64,000 bases of DNA from JBCBSS01 sp039819065 (lineage in GTDB: Bacteria > Bacteroidota > Bacteroidia > Cytophagales > Cyclobacteriaceae). The stretch lies in NCBI GenBank assembly GCA_039819065.1, contig JBCBSS010000015.1, positions 1-64,000 of the forward strand, read 5' to 3'. This document shows positions 41,746 to 49,888 of this stretch, one piece after another. Positions within the stretch are counted from its first letter, which is position 1. Each line of letters begins with the position of its first letter. The notes below the pieces were generated by a model. The model was not told where the DNA came from. It was given only the letters and a program-made list of their open reading frames with translations, and ran no database searches. A program made the position numbers and the translations under genes.

Positions 41746-44061
41746 ATGAAACCTATGAAAAAAAGACTGTTAACCATCTCAATTGTCGTAGTCGCAAGTA
41801 CAGCTATGGCATTTCTAATCTTCTCCTCTTTTAATTCCCCCAAGAATGGGGCGACTGCTGAAGAAGGAAAAGGTTGTCCTTTTGGATTTGATAAACTTGG
41901 TAAATCTACCGGAGAAGTCATTCAGAGCGAAGGCAATACCGTTCGTGAGTGGTGGCCTAACCAACTTGATTTAACTGTATTGCGCAAAAACGCTTCACTT
42001 TCCAACCCGCTGGATGAGCAATTTGACTATAAAGAGCAATTTGAAAACCTTGATTACTATGCGCTGAAAAAAGACCTGGAGGCCCTAATGACAGATTCTC
42101 AGGATTGGTGGCCTGCTGATTTTGGTCACTATGGCGGCTTATTCATTAGAATGGCTTGGCACAGTGCCGGTACCTATCGCACCGGTGACGGCCGAGGAGG
42201 TACGAGGGAAGGTAAACAGCGATTTGCCCCTCAAAATAGCTGGCCCGACAATGCAAACCTCGATAAAGCCAGAAGATTGCTCTGGCCCATCAAGCAAAAG
42301 TATGGTCAGAAAATCTCATGGGCTGACTTGTTCATCCTGACAGGCAATGTAGCTTTAGAAAACATGGGCTTCGAAACACTAGGGTTTGCCGGTGGACGTG
42401 TGGATACGTGGGAGCCACAGGCCAATGTGTATTGGGGATCCGAAACAGAATGGCTGGGAGATGAACGATTTGATGAAAAGAGAGAGCTTGAAAGGCCATT
42501 GGCTGCAGCACAAATGGGATTGATCTACGTGAACCCTGAAGGGCCAAATGGCAATCCTGATCCGGTAGCTGCTGCTCATGATATCCGTAAGACATTCGGT
42601 AGAATGGGTATGAATGACGAAGAAACTGTTGCACTCATTGCCGGTGGACATACGCTGGGTAAAACACATGGACAGGCCAGTGGCGAGCATGTAGGTGCTG
42701 CACCCGAAGGTGCCAGTATCGAGTCTATGGGCCTCGGGTGGTCGAGCGATTTTAAGTCTGGTAAAGGAGCAGATGCGATTACTTCTGGCTTAGAGGTGAT
42801 ATGGACTGAGACTCCTGCCAAATGGAGCCATGGTTTCTTTAAAGGCTTGTTTGAAAACGAATGGAAATTAGTCAAAAGCCCAGCCGGAGCATGGCAATTC
42901 GAAGCGGTGAATCCTGAGAGACTATATCCGGACGCATTTGATCCAAACAAAAAGCATAAGCCGACTATGTTAGTGACCGATCTTTCATTGATCAAAGATC
43001 CTGCTTATGAGAAGATCTCCAGAAGATTCTACGAAAACCCAGAAGAGTTTGAAAAGGCATTTGCTAAGGCTTGGTTTAAATTGACACACCGGGACATGGG
43101 GCCGCGTTCTACATATTTGGGTCCGGAAATTCCAAAAGAAGAATTTGTCTGGCAAGACCCAATTCCCGCTGTTGATCATGAGCTAGTGAATGCGAAGGAT
43201 ATTGCTACTTTAAAAAACAGGATCAGGAACTCAGGATTAACTGCGAATGAACTGGTAACGACAGCCTGGGGCGCCGCATCTACTTACAGAGATTCTGACC
43301 GTAAAGGAGGCGCCAATGGCGCTAGAATCCGTCTTGAACCTCAAGTAAGCTGGGAATCGAATAACCCTAAGCAATTGAAGAAAGTACTGGCATTCTACGA
43401 AAAACTAAAAGCTGATTTTGACAAGGGTGGTAAAAAAGTCTCTATTGCTGATCTGATCGTGCTAGGTGGAAATGTCGCTATCGAAGAAGCTGCTAAGAAA
43501 GCAGGGTTCGATGTTGAAGTACCATTTATGGCCGGTCGTATGGATGCCACTCAGGAACAAACCAGCACAGAAAGCATGGCTTTACTCGAACCAATGGCTG
43601 ACGCCTTCAGAAACTACCAGACAACTGAATATACCTTTACTTCAGAACAACTACTGGTGGATAAAGCGCAGTTACTTAAACTCTCAGCACCAGAAATGAC
43701 CGTATTGGTAGGAGGCATGAGGGCTTTAGGTGCTAACTATGATGGCTCTGAGTTGGGTATTCTAACTGATACTCCGGGTACATTGAATAACACCTACTTC
43801 CGCAATTTGCTCAGCATGGAATTCGAGTGGAAAGCAAAGGATGACAAAAAATATATCTTCAATGGACTAAAGAGAGGCACAGATCAAAAAGTATGGACGG
43901 CTACAAGAGCTGATCTGATTTTCGGTTCAAACTCTGAGTTGAGGGCATTGGCAGAAGTGTACGCAAGTGATGATGCCAAAGAGAAGTTTGTAAACGATTT
44001 TGTGGCTGCATGGACTAAAGTGATGAACCTTGATCGATTTGATAAAAGATTTGTCATGTAA
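41746..44061 (+). CDS. katG: Catalase-peroxidase with N-terminal export signal
   Basis: A 771-aa KatG. Distal heme residues are Arg135, Trp138 and His139 (FIRMAWHSAGTYR); proximal His302 is in GGHTLGKTHG. The Met-Tyr-Trp cross-link triad is Trp138, Tyr261 (GLIYVNPEG) and Met328 (SMGLGW). A C-terminal non-catalytic peroxidase-like domain follows. Residues 1-30 (basic MKPMKKR, then hydrophobic) are a signal peptide or membrane anchor, so the enzyme is periplasmic, unlike most KatG. It is divergent from oxyR and ended by a 10-bp hairpin. Function: removes H2O2. Confidence 0.95.
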   Translation: MKPMKKRLLTISIVVVASTAMAFLIFSSFNSPKNGATAEEGKGCPFGFDKLGKSTGEVIQSEGNTVREWWPNQLDLTVLRKNASLSNPLDEQFDYKEQFENLDYYALKKDLEALMTDSQDWWPADFGHYGGLFIRMAWHSAGTYRTGDGRGGTREGKQRFAPQNSWPDNANLDKARRLLWPIKQKYGQKISWADLFILTGNVALENMGFETLGFAGGRVDTWEPQANVYWGSETEWLGDERFDEKRELERPLAAAQMGLIYVNPEGPNGNPDPVAAAHDIRKTFGRMGMNDEETVALIAGGHTLGKTHGQASGEHVGAAPEGASIESMGLGWSSDFKSGKGADAITSGLEVIWTETPAKWSHGFFKGLFENEWKLVKSPAGAWQFEAVNPERLYPDAFDPNKKHKPTMLVTDLSLIKDPAYEKISRRFYENPEEFEKAFAKAWFKLTHRDMGPRSTYLGPEIPKEEFVWQDPIPAVDHELVNAKDIATLKNRIRNSGLTANELVTTAWGAASTYRDSDRKGGANGARIRLEPQVSWESNNPKQLKKVLAFYEKLKADFDKGGKKVSIADLIVLGGNVAIEEAAKKAGFDVEVPFMAGRMDATQEQTSTESMALLEPMADAFRNYQTTEYTFTSEQLLVDKAQLLKLSAPEMTVLVGGMRALGANYDGSELGILTDTPGTLNNTYFRNLLSMEFEWKAKDDKKYIFNGLKRGTDQKVWTATRADLIFGSNSELRALAEVYASDDAKEKFVNDFVAAWTKVMNLDRFDKRFVM

Positions 44062-44083
44062 CCTTCCTTGGTAGTCACGAATA

Positions 44084-44118
44084 TGAGGGGCTGGTTAGGT
44101 GCCCTGATCAGCCCCTCA
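44084..44118 (+). terminator. Terminator after katG
   Basis: TGAGGGGCTG (44084-44093) is the exact reverse complement of CAGCCCCTCA (44109-44118); a short T-containing stretch follows. It separates katG from hemA. Confidence 0.65.
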
Positions 44119-44152
44119 TTAATTACTTCTCAACACTCAACGATCAGTCTCT

Positions 44153-45367
44153 GTGAAAAACAAATTGATGTATGTAGGGGTCACCCATGAAACGGCACCT
44201 GTCGAGGAAAGAACCCTTTTTGCGCTTAATCAGGAACAGAAAGATAAACTGATCCAAAGACTGAAGTTAAAGCTTCATTTAAGGTCAGTAGTGGTAATAA
44301 CCACCTGCAATAGGACTGAGATTTATTTTGAATCCAGTTTCTGTTCGGCCTATACGGTTCGAGAAGAATTAGTGTCGTATGTAAGTGCGATAAACAATGG
44401 TTGTGAGATTTCTCGTGACGTAATATGTGTTCATAATCACTCGATCGATACTGTCAATCACTTACTCCATGTTGCGAATGGGTTAAGATCGGCCGTTGTC
44501 GGAGATAAGCAAATAATCAACCAGGTAAAAGGTGCTTATTTACAAGCGTTGGAGCAAAACAACCAAGGCTCGCTGCTTGAACGTGCATTTCAAGCAGTAT
44601 TTAGAAGCCACAAGCGAATCCAATCCGAATCCCATTATCAACGCGGCTCTACTTCGACTGCATATTCTGCACTGAAAACCATAGAGGAAGACTTTGGGAA
44701 AGGCCAAGTCAAGAACTTGAAGTTATTGATTGTTGGAGCCGGAGAAATCGCAGAGGATATATTGACATACCTGCCCAAGTTTCAGTTTGGTGAAACCTAT
44801 ATAGCTAATAGAACACATGAAAAAGCGGCAAGACTGGCAAAGCATCATGATATCGCAGTATATGATTGGCACTATGTAGAGGCTAATGATTTTACTGATT
44901 TTGATGTCATTATCACCGCTGTAAGTAACAGAAGGCATTTAGTGAAGAAAGTAGAAAGCAATGGTAAAAGAAGACTGTGGATAGACCTGGCTATGCCTTC
45001 AAATATAGATGCCAGCATGGCTGATGCCTTTAATTGTATTTATAACATTGATGAAATCACTTCTCGGGTTGAGGCAACTAACCTGAGGCAATTGGAAGCA
45101 ATTCCCGTTGTAGAGCAAATTATCAAAGAAGAACTGGGCATTTTCATGGACTGGCTGAAAAAAGACGACCTAAGAGTATTTCTCAAGTCTTATAAGGCAC
45201 GTGCCAAGCAGGCATTTTTGAATACTTTGTTGAGAGAATCAAAGCGATCTCTAAGTGTGCGAGAGTTAGAAAACCATGCTGAAACTTTAGCGAATAAATT
45301 GGTGAGAAAATCAGTAAATGGCCAACATGCCGTCGTTAAAAATAGTGACGTTTTAACTTGCTCCTGA
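44153..45367 (+). CDS. hemA: Glutamyl-tRNA reductase
   Basis: A 404-aa enzyme that reduces glutamyl-tRNA(Glu) to glutamate-1-semialdehyde, the first committed step of heme synthesis by the C5 pathway. The catalytic Cys52 is in TTCNRTEIY. The tRNA/active-site segment GDKQIINQVKGAY differs slightly from the usual GExQILGQVK. The NADPH domain has VGAGEIAEDI and ANRTHEKA, and a C-terminal dimerisation helix follows. It starts at GTG 44153 (ATG 44168 possible). Lying 91 nt behind katG, it may supply heme for the catalase. It could be a second hemA. Confidence 0.88.
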   Translation: MKNKLMYVGVTHETAPVEERTLFALNQEQKDKLIQRLKLKLHLRSVVVITTCNRTEIYFESSFCSAYTVREELVSYVSAINNGCEISRDVICVHNHSIDTVNHLLHVANGLRSAVVGDKQIINQVKGAYLQALEQNNQGSLLERAFQAVFRSHKRIQSESHYQRGSTSTAYSALKTIEEDFGKGQVKNLKLLIVGAGEIAEDILTYLPKFQFGETYIANRTHEKAARLAKHHDIAVYDWHYVEANDFTDFDVIITAVSNRRHLVKKVESNGKRRLWIDLAMPSNIDASMADAFNCIYNIDEITSRVEATNLRQLEAIPVVEQIIKEELGIFMDWLKKDDLRVFLKSYKARAKQAFLNTLLRESKRSLSVRELENHAETLANKLVRKSVNGQHAVVKNSDVLTCS

Positions 45368-45447
45368 GTGAATAGAAGGGTACAAAAAAACTTTAATGGT
45401 TGCCTTGTGCTGACGAATTCCTTATTTTTGCGCTCCTGATAATTACG

Positions 45448-45486
45448 GCCCCGTAGTTCAATGGATAGAATAGAAGTTTCCTAAAC
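45448..45486 (+). pseudogene. Truncated tRNA-Arg(CCT), left attachment site
   Basis: GCCCCGTAGTTCAATGGATA and the following AGAATAGAAG and TTTCCTAAAC give the acceptor 5' strand, the D arm, and an anticodon loop TTCCTAA with anticodon CCT. After CTAAAC the sequence changes to GTTCGTTTTATC, with no anticodon 3' stem, T arm or acceptor 3' strand. The break lies exactly where tyrosine-recombinase islands insert in tRNA genes, and an integrase gene follows at 45636. It is therefore read as attL. Confidence 0.78.
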
Positions 45487-45598
45487 GTTCGTTTTATCAA
45501 CCTATTTGGAGACCTATCTCTAAAAACCCCCTTAAATCGCTAAATTAAGCCTTTCTTTTGGAGCGATTGTTGACGTAAATTCAATATTCGTGAATTCT

Positions 45599-45620
45599 GT
45601 TCACTAATTGTTCACTAATT
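45599..45620. repeat. Tandem 11-bp repeat before the integrase
   Basis: GTTCACTAATT occurs twice in tandem (45599-45609 and 45610-45620), 16 nt before the integrase start. Such short direct repeats next to attL often serve as arm-type sites for tyrosine recombinases or as their autoregulatory sites. Confidence 0.45.
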
Positions 45621-45635
45621 TTTGACCTTTACAGT

Positions 45636-46979
45636 ATGAACGTAAGCATCAATTTTGAATGTCGACCAGGGTACGTTTCAAAAAACGGGACAATTCCTCT
45701 TACATTGAGGATTACCCTGAATCGTAAGAACAACTACCTGAATCTAGGTAGGAAGATTAGTGTCGACCAATATGATCCCAAGCTAAAACGGATCAAGCCT
45801 GGCACGAAAGGTTATACACAGATCAATTCATTCATCAGAAGACAGGAAGTAAAAGTCGATAACATTATCGATGAACTGGAGAGAACGGATCAGGCTATCA
45901 CCTTCAAAAAGATCAAGGATGTTTATAGAGGGATCACCGGTAAACTTCAGACGAATGATTTTTACGAGTATGTAGAAGGTGAATTGGAAAGAGAAAAGGA
46001 GGAAACTCAAATCAAAGAATCAACACTCAGGGGTTATCGAAATCAAATCGATATTCTCAAAGGCTTCCAAAGTAAACTTACGGTTCATGAAATTGATGAG
46101 GAGTTCTTGGGGAAGCTCAAAAAGTATCTTATGCCAAAATATGCAGCGAACACCCAATATCATGTGTTCTCTTTTTTGAGGAAGTATACCCTTCGACTGC
46201 ATAAATTCGGAGAGATCAAGAAATATCCATTTACCAATTTCACCGTTGGCCAACCAGAGCTAGTAGAAGTGAGTTACCTGGAGCCGGAAGAAATCACCAA
46301 GCTTCATGACCTTTACGATAGCAAGGAGCTCCTTAAACACATCAAAAAAGCGACTAGTAAGCATGCTCAGGATTTTCATATTGGTGCAAGATATCAGAGT
46401 ACGCTTCAGCAAGCCTTAGTAGCTTGTTATTGTGGATTAAGGCATTCTGATGTTAAGACACTTCGGAAGGAGCACATTCAGAATGGTTACATCGTTAAAG
46501 CGATGGAAAAAGATCGCTTGGGTAAAAAGAAAACGGTGAGAATACCAATTAAGGCTCGACTACTTTCGTTATTAAACCTCGATGAAAAATCGGACCTATT
46601 GTTTGAACAGCCTGTTCAGGAAAATGGAACAACTAACAATTATTTAAAAGAGATATTGAAAATTGCCGGTATTGATAAGCATGTCACTTTTCATGGGTTC
46701 AGACATACTTTCGCAATTAACTCTCTTCTTTTAGGATTAAAAATTGAGGTAGTTAGCGATATTCTAGGTCACTCGGAATTAACCACAACCCAGCGTTATG
46801 CCAGGGTAGTTGATCGGCTCAGAGAGAAAGAAATGGACAAGTGGGATAGTTTTAATGATTTAAAAACTCTTGACAGTCAACGCCAAGAGCTCATTTCCAA
46901 AATCAACCAGCTGGATCAAGATCAAATTGCACTTATAATAGGACAGGTTGATGAACTTCTCTTAGGAAAATCAAAATAA
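45636..46979 (+). CDS. Tyrosine recombinase / site-specific integrase
   Basis: A 447-aa phage-type integrase with an arm-binding N-terminus (NVSINFECRPGYVSKNGTIP, as in Bacteroidota ICE integrases), a SAM-like core-binding domain (about 110-215) and a catalytic domain. Catalytic residues visible are Arg in CYCGLRHSDVKTL, His-x-x-Arg in HGFRHTFAINS, His in LGHSELTTT and the nucleophile Tyr in TTTQRYARV. It reads away from the truncated tRNA, so it is the recombinase that inserted the island. Its stop is followed by a small hairpin (CAAGTAA/TTACTTG, 46988-47005). Confidence 0.93.
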   Translation: MNVSINFECRPGYVSKNGTIPLTLRITLNRKNNYLNLGRKISVDQYDPKLKRIKPGTKGYTQINSFIRRQEVKVDNIIDELERTDQAITFKKIKDVYRGITGKLQTNDFYEYVEGELEREKEETQIKESTLRGYRNQIDILKGFQSKLTVHEIDEEFLGKLKKYLMPKYAANTQYHVFSFLRKYTLRLHKFGEIKKYPFTNFTVGQPELVEVSYLEPEEITKLHDLYDSKELLKHIKKATSKHAQDFHIGARYQSTLQQALVACYCGLRHSDVKTLRKEHIQNGYIVKAMEKDRLGKKKTVRIPIKARLLSLLNLDEKSDLLFEQPVQENGTTNNYLKEILKIAGIDKHVTFHGFRHTFAINSLLLGLKIEVVSDILGHSELTTTQRYARVVDRLREKEMDKWDSFNDLKTLDSQRQELISKINQLDQDQIALIIGQVDELLLGKSK

Positions 46980-47156
46980 TTGAAAGCCAAGTAAGCAATT
47001 ACTTGAGAAGATTGATAGACTTCTTTGCAATCTCTAAAGTTCAATGACTACAGACCGATATAGCCACTTCTGCTTAACAACCGAGTTGATATCATGGCAC
47101 CTTGACTCGTATTTAAGTATTTACTAAAATACCGAACCTTTATTCTTTACTTAACG

Positions 47157-47174
47157 TTTTAGTAATTACTAAAA
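47157..47174. promoter_or_regulatory. ArsR operator palindrome
   Basis: TTTTAGTAATTACTAAAA is a perfect 18-nt palindrome 9 nt before the ArsR start. A half-copy, TTACTAAAA, lies at 47121-47129. ArsR/SmtB repressors bind such 12-2-12-like AT-rich dyads over their own promoter, so this is the likely metal-responsive switch for the mer-type operon. Confidence 0.7.
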
Positions 47175-47183
47175 TATTAAAAT

Positions 47184-47558
47184 ATGAGTAGTGCGTGTAT
47201 AAGAGTATTAGCAGATCCGGTTCAGATCAAAGAATGTAAAGAAACCCTAAACAGATTGGATGCAGACCTTGCTCTCACCACTCAGATTTTCAACCTTTCT
47301 GGAAATGCTGCAAGGCTTAAAATCCTCCTTCTTCTCCACAAAGAAGGAAAGATGTGTCCTTGTGATTTGAGTGATGTACTGGACATTTCAGTAGGTGGTA
47401 TCTCTCAACACTTAAGAAAACTAAAAGATGGCAAGCTCATCAAGGATAAGAAAGTTGGCCAAACAGTATTTTATTCTCTAGTCAATGAGAATATCGAAAT
47501 CCTTAAACCTGTATTGGAGAATTTTTCAAAAGAGAATCAAAAAGAATCAGTATCATGA
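47184..47558 (+). CDS. ArsR/SmtB-family metalloregulator
   Basis: A 124-aa winged-helix repressor: KILLLLHKEGKMCPCDLSDVLDISVGGISQHLRKLKDGKLI is the alpha-3/HTH region. Cys residues CPC (about 52-54) in helix 3 are at the classic metal-sensing position (ELCVCDL in ArsR), and another Cys lies near the N-terminus (SSACIRVLADP). It is predicted to release its operator when Hg(II) or another thiophilic metal binds. Its stop overlaps the merTP start (ATGA), and a perfect palindrome precedes it. Confidence 0.9.
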   Translation: MSSACIRVLADPVQIKECKETLNRLDADLALTTQIFNLSGNAARLKILLLLHKEGKMCPCDLSDVLDISVGGISQHLRKLKDGKLIKDKKVGQTVFYSLVNENIEILKPVLENFSKENQKESVS

Positions 47559-48184
47559 GTACTTCAAACATTTCATCAAAAAGTGCTAGTGCTGGACTAT
47601 TCGCTGCAATTGTAGCCTCATTGTGTTGTATCATGCCCGTGTTTTCATTGCTTGCCGGTATTGGAGGAATAGCGGCCACTTTTTCGTGGATGGAGCCATT
47701 CAGACCATATCTCATTGTATTGACAATTGGCATTTTAGGGTTTGCCTGGTATCAAAAGTTAAAGCCTTGTACTGCCGAGGAGGTAGCCTGTGCCTGCGAT
47801 GAAAACCAAAAGCCTTCATTTTGGCAATCAAAGAAATTCTTAGGACTTATAACTGCCTTTGCAGTATTGATGCTCGTTTTCCCCAGCTATTCACACATGT
47901 TTTATTCCAATGAAGGAAATCCAAGCACATCACTTGTTTTCGAGCAAGACACCACAAAAATAAACAAGATCATACTTGAAATAAAAGGGATGACATGTGC
48001 AGGTTGTGAAAGCCATATCGAGCATGAAGTTGGATTACTCAAAGGTGTAAAATCAGTGGATGCCATCTACTCTGATGGTTCAGCTACTGTTGAGTATTCA
48101 CCTACCGATCTTGAAGAGAAGGCGATTATTGAAGCCATCAATAAAACAGGTTATACCGTAATACTCAATGCAAAAGACCAATAA
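47555..48184 (+). CDS. merTP: MerT-MerP fusion mercuric transport protein
   Basis: A 209-aa fusion. The MerT part has three membrane segments (about 12-33, 45-62 and 92-112) with the vicinal Cys pair LCCIMPV in helix 1 and a cytosolic loop CTAEEVACACDE. The C-terminal MerP-like HMA domain (about 137-205) carries GMTCAGCESHIE. It imports Hg(II) from periplasm to cytosol. Without merA in view, import alone would be harmful, so either a reductase lies elsewhere or the ion is handed to export. Coupled to arsR by ATGA. Confidence 0.9.
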   Translation: MSTSNISSKSASAGLFAAIVASLCCIMPVFSLLAGIGGIAATFSWMEPFRPYLIVLTIGILGFAWYQKLKPCTAEEVACACDENQKPSFWQSKKFLGLITAFAVLMLVFPSYSHMFYSNEGNPSTSLVFEQDTTKINKIILEIKGMTCAGCESHIEHEVGLLKGVKSVDAIYSDGSATVEYSPTDLEEKAIIEAINKTGYTVILNAKDQ

Positions 48185-48185
48185 C

Positions 48186-48401
48186 ATGGAGAAAGAAGTA
48201 GTCTTAGAATCCACGATCACTTGTCCAAACTGTGGATATCAAAAAGAGGAAACCATGCCCACTGATGCATGCCAGTACTTTTATGAGTGTGAAAAATGTC
48301 AAGAAGTACTGAAACCAAAACAAGGTGATTGTTGTGTGTATTGTTCTTACGGAACCAACGCTTGCCCTCCTATTCAGCAGAAAGGAAAAAATTGTTGTTA
48401 A
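48186..48401 (+). CDS. GDCCxC-domain small Cys-rich protein
   Basis: A 71-aa protein with CPNC (ITCPNCGY), CEKC and the eponymous KPKQGDCCVYCSYGTNACPP, ending in NCC. Ten cysteines make it a likely soft-metal or zinc-ribbon-like binder. The family is regularly found in Bacteroidota and proteobacterial mer-type clusters, where it is thought to bind mercury in the cytosol; the mechanism is not established. It begins 1 nt after the merTP stop. ATG 48186 replaces a longer frame that overlaps merTP. Confidence 0.85.
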   Translation: MEKEVVLESTITCPNCGYQKEETMPTDACQYFYECEKCQEVLKPKQGDCCVYCSYGTNACPPIQQKGKNCC

Positions 48402-48405
48402 TAAA

Positions 48406-48972
48406 ATGAGTGTTACCCTTTACATAAAAAACATGGTTTGTCCTCGCTGCATTGATACAGTAAAGGACATCCTTGATGAGCTGGAAATCAAAACATCTTC
48501 CATCGAATTGGGAGAAGTGAATACACCCACCCATATCTCCAGCGATCAGAAATCACGGCTAGAGGAGCTACTTTCAGCCCGAGGCTTTGAATTACTTCAG
48601 GATCAAAAATCAAAACTGATTGGTCAGATCAAAGCAATCATTATCGATCAAATCCATCACAACAAAGAAGCTTTAAACGTGAACTTCTCGACCCTAATAT
48701 CAGATAAACTGAACCAAGAGTATTCATCCCTGAGTAGGCTCTTTTCATCGGTTGAAGGTATAACCATAGAACGATTTATCTTGAAACAAAAAATAGAAAG
48801 GGTTAAAGAACTGATCTTTTATAATGAATTGACACTCTCAGAAATCTCCCATCAAATGGACTACAGTAGTGTAGCTCATCTATCCGCTCAGTTCAAAAAA
48901 GAAACTGGTATGACACCAACAGCATTTAAGCAAATGAGGAATTCGGGTAGACAATTCCTGGATCAGCTGTAA
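48406..48972 (+). CDS. AraC-type regulator with N-terminal HMA-like CxxC domain
   Basis: A 188-aa protein. Residues 1-75 resemble a ferredoxin-like heavy-metal-associated domain: LYIKNMVCPRCIDTVKDIL with Cys11-Cys14 in the metal-binding loop. The C-terminal about 95 residues form an AraC double HTH (FSTLISDKLNQEYSSLSRLF; LSEISHQMDYSSVAHLSAQF, then KKETGMTPTAFKQM). It probably senses a soft metal directly. ATG 48406 lies 4 nt after the GDCCxC stop, so the longer overlapping frame is rejected. Two promoters just downstream share a motif it may bind. Confidence 0.82.
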   Translation: MSVTLYIKNMVCPRCIDTVKDILDELEIKTSSIELGEVNTPTHISSDQKSRLEELLSARGFELLQDQKSKLIGQIKAIIIDQIHHNKEALNVNFSTLISDKLNQEYSSLSRLFSSVEGITIERFILKQKIERVKELIFYNELTLSEISHQMDYSSVAHLSAQFKKETGMTPTAFKQMRNSGRQFLDQL

Positions 48973-48989
48973 TCAAAATCACATAAACC

Positions 48990-49037
48990 TTTCTCAAAAT
49001 TGTGTAAAGGCATCCAGTGTTTGGTTCTTCATCTTTG
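48990..49037 (+). promoter_or_regulatory. Promoter with TTTCTCAAAATT box
   Basis: TTTCTCAAAATTGTGTAAA (48990-49008) precedes a -7-like CATCTTTG (49030-49037) by exactly 40 nt from start to start. The HMA/MauE-like gene begins 27 nt after the -7 box. The same box and spacing recur at 49835-49882. Confidence 0.62.
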
Positions 49038-49064
49038 TATCATGATAGTTAATACGACAATAAG

Positions 49065-49811
49065 ATGACCAAAGAATATACCGTTACAGGAATGACTTGC
49101 AATGGCTGTTTAGCTAAAGTGAAAAGAACGATTAATGGAATTGAAGAGATACAAGAAGCTACGATACAATTGGAATATCCTCAGGCAAAGATCACTGCTG
49201 ATGAATCTTTAAACCTGAAGGATATAAATCAGTCACTCAAGAAAGTCGGTAACTATACTATTTCGGAAGAATACCAAGAGACCGTACAAGCTCCACTTCC
49301 AGAGATTAAAAAACAAGAACCACTTGCCGAAAAGTCCATCACTACTTACAAACCATTGATCCTCATTGTAGGCTTTATAGCTGCAGTAACAGCTCTGATC
49401 CAATACCCATTTAGCGACTTTTCAGGAATACTTTGGATGCGCCATTTCATGGCAGGATTTTTCATTGTCTTTGCTTTTTTCAAGCTGCTCAATCTGCAAG
49501 GATTTGCCAACTCCTATCGTATGTACGATATAGTAGCTGCCAAATGGAAAACCTGGGGATACATGTATCCATTCGTGGAACTAGCTCTTGGAATACTCTA
49601 TTTGATAAATATTGCACCGTTTTTTACTAATATGGTGACAGTTGTGATACTAGGTGTGAGCAGTATCGGAGTGATAAAAAGCAACCTGGACAAGAAAAAG
49701 ATCAAATGTGCCTGCCTGGGAGATGTATTCAATCTACCAATGAGTACTGTGACCATTGTAGAAGATCTATCCATGGTGGCAATGGCAGCAGCTATGCTTG
49801 TTTTCATCTAG
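49065..49811 (+). CDS. HMA domain fused to MauE/DoxX-like membrane domain
   Basis: A 248-aa protein. An N-terminal HMA domain (1-66) has GMTCNGCLAKVK. A polar linker (about 75-100) leads to four membrane helices (about 103-122, 130-150, 168-190 and 192-208, plus one near the C-terminus). The membrane part has RMYDIVAAKWKTWGYMYPFVE and CACLGDVFNLPMSTVTIVED, as in MauE-type redox membrane proteins (CxC and conserved acidic residues). It may pass metal or electrons between membrane faces. It has its own promoter with the TTTCTCAAAATT box. Confidence 0.82.
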   Translation: MTKEYTVTGMTCNGCLAKVKRTINGIEEIQEATIQLEYPQAKITADESLNLKDINQSLKKVGNYTISEEYQETVQAPLPEIKKQEPLAEKSITTYKPLILIVGFIAAVTALIQYPFSDFSGILWMRHFMAGFFIVFAFFKLLNLQGFANSYRMYDIVAAKWKTWGYMYPFVELALGILYLINIAPFFTNMVTVVILGVSSIGVIKSNLDKKKIKCACLGDVFNLPMSTVTIVEDLSMVAMAAAMLVFI

Positions 49812-49834
49812 GTAATTACAAAATTCTGTAATCA

Positions 49835-49882
49835 TTTCTCAAAATTCTATAAACCCTTCTCTGCAAGAAATCCGTATCTTTG
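49835..49882 (+). promoter_or_regulatory. Second promoter with TTTCTCAAAATT box
   Basis: TTTCTCAAAATTCTATAAA (49835-49853) precedes TATCTTTG (49875-49882), a full TAnnTTTG -7 box, again by exactly 40 nt. Transcription from it would begin about 49887-49890, so the likely GTG start of the next gene (49889) would be leaderless or nearly so. Confidence 0.62.
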
Positions 49883-49888
49883 ATTGAA

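Noticed and set aside
42576..42995. Long antisense frames inside katG, also inside pruA (1487-1924) and others
   Set aside because: They mirror the codon structure of strong sense genes and have no recognisable domains or translation signals.
45487..45635. Search for the missing 3' half of tRNA-Arg just right of the break
   Set aside because: No T-arm (GTTCGA-type) or acceptor 3' strand complementary to GCCCCGT is present before the integrase.
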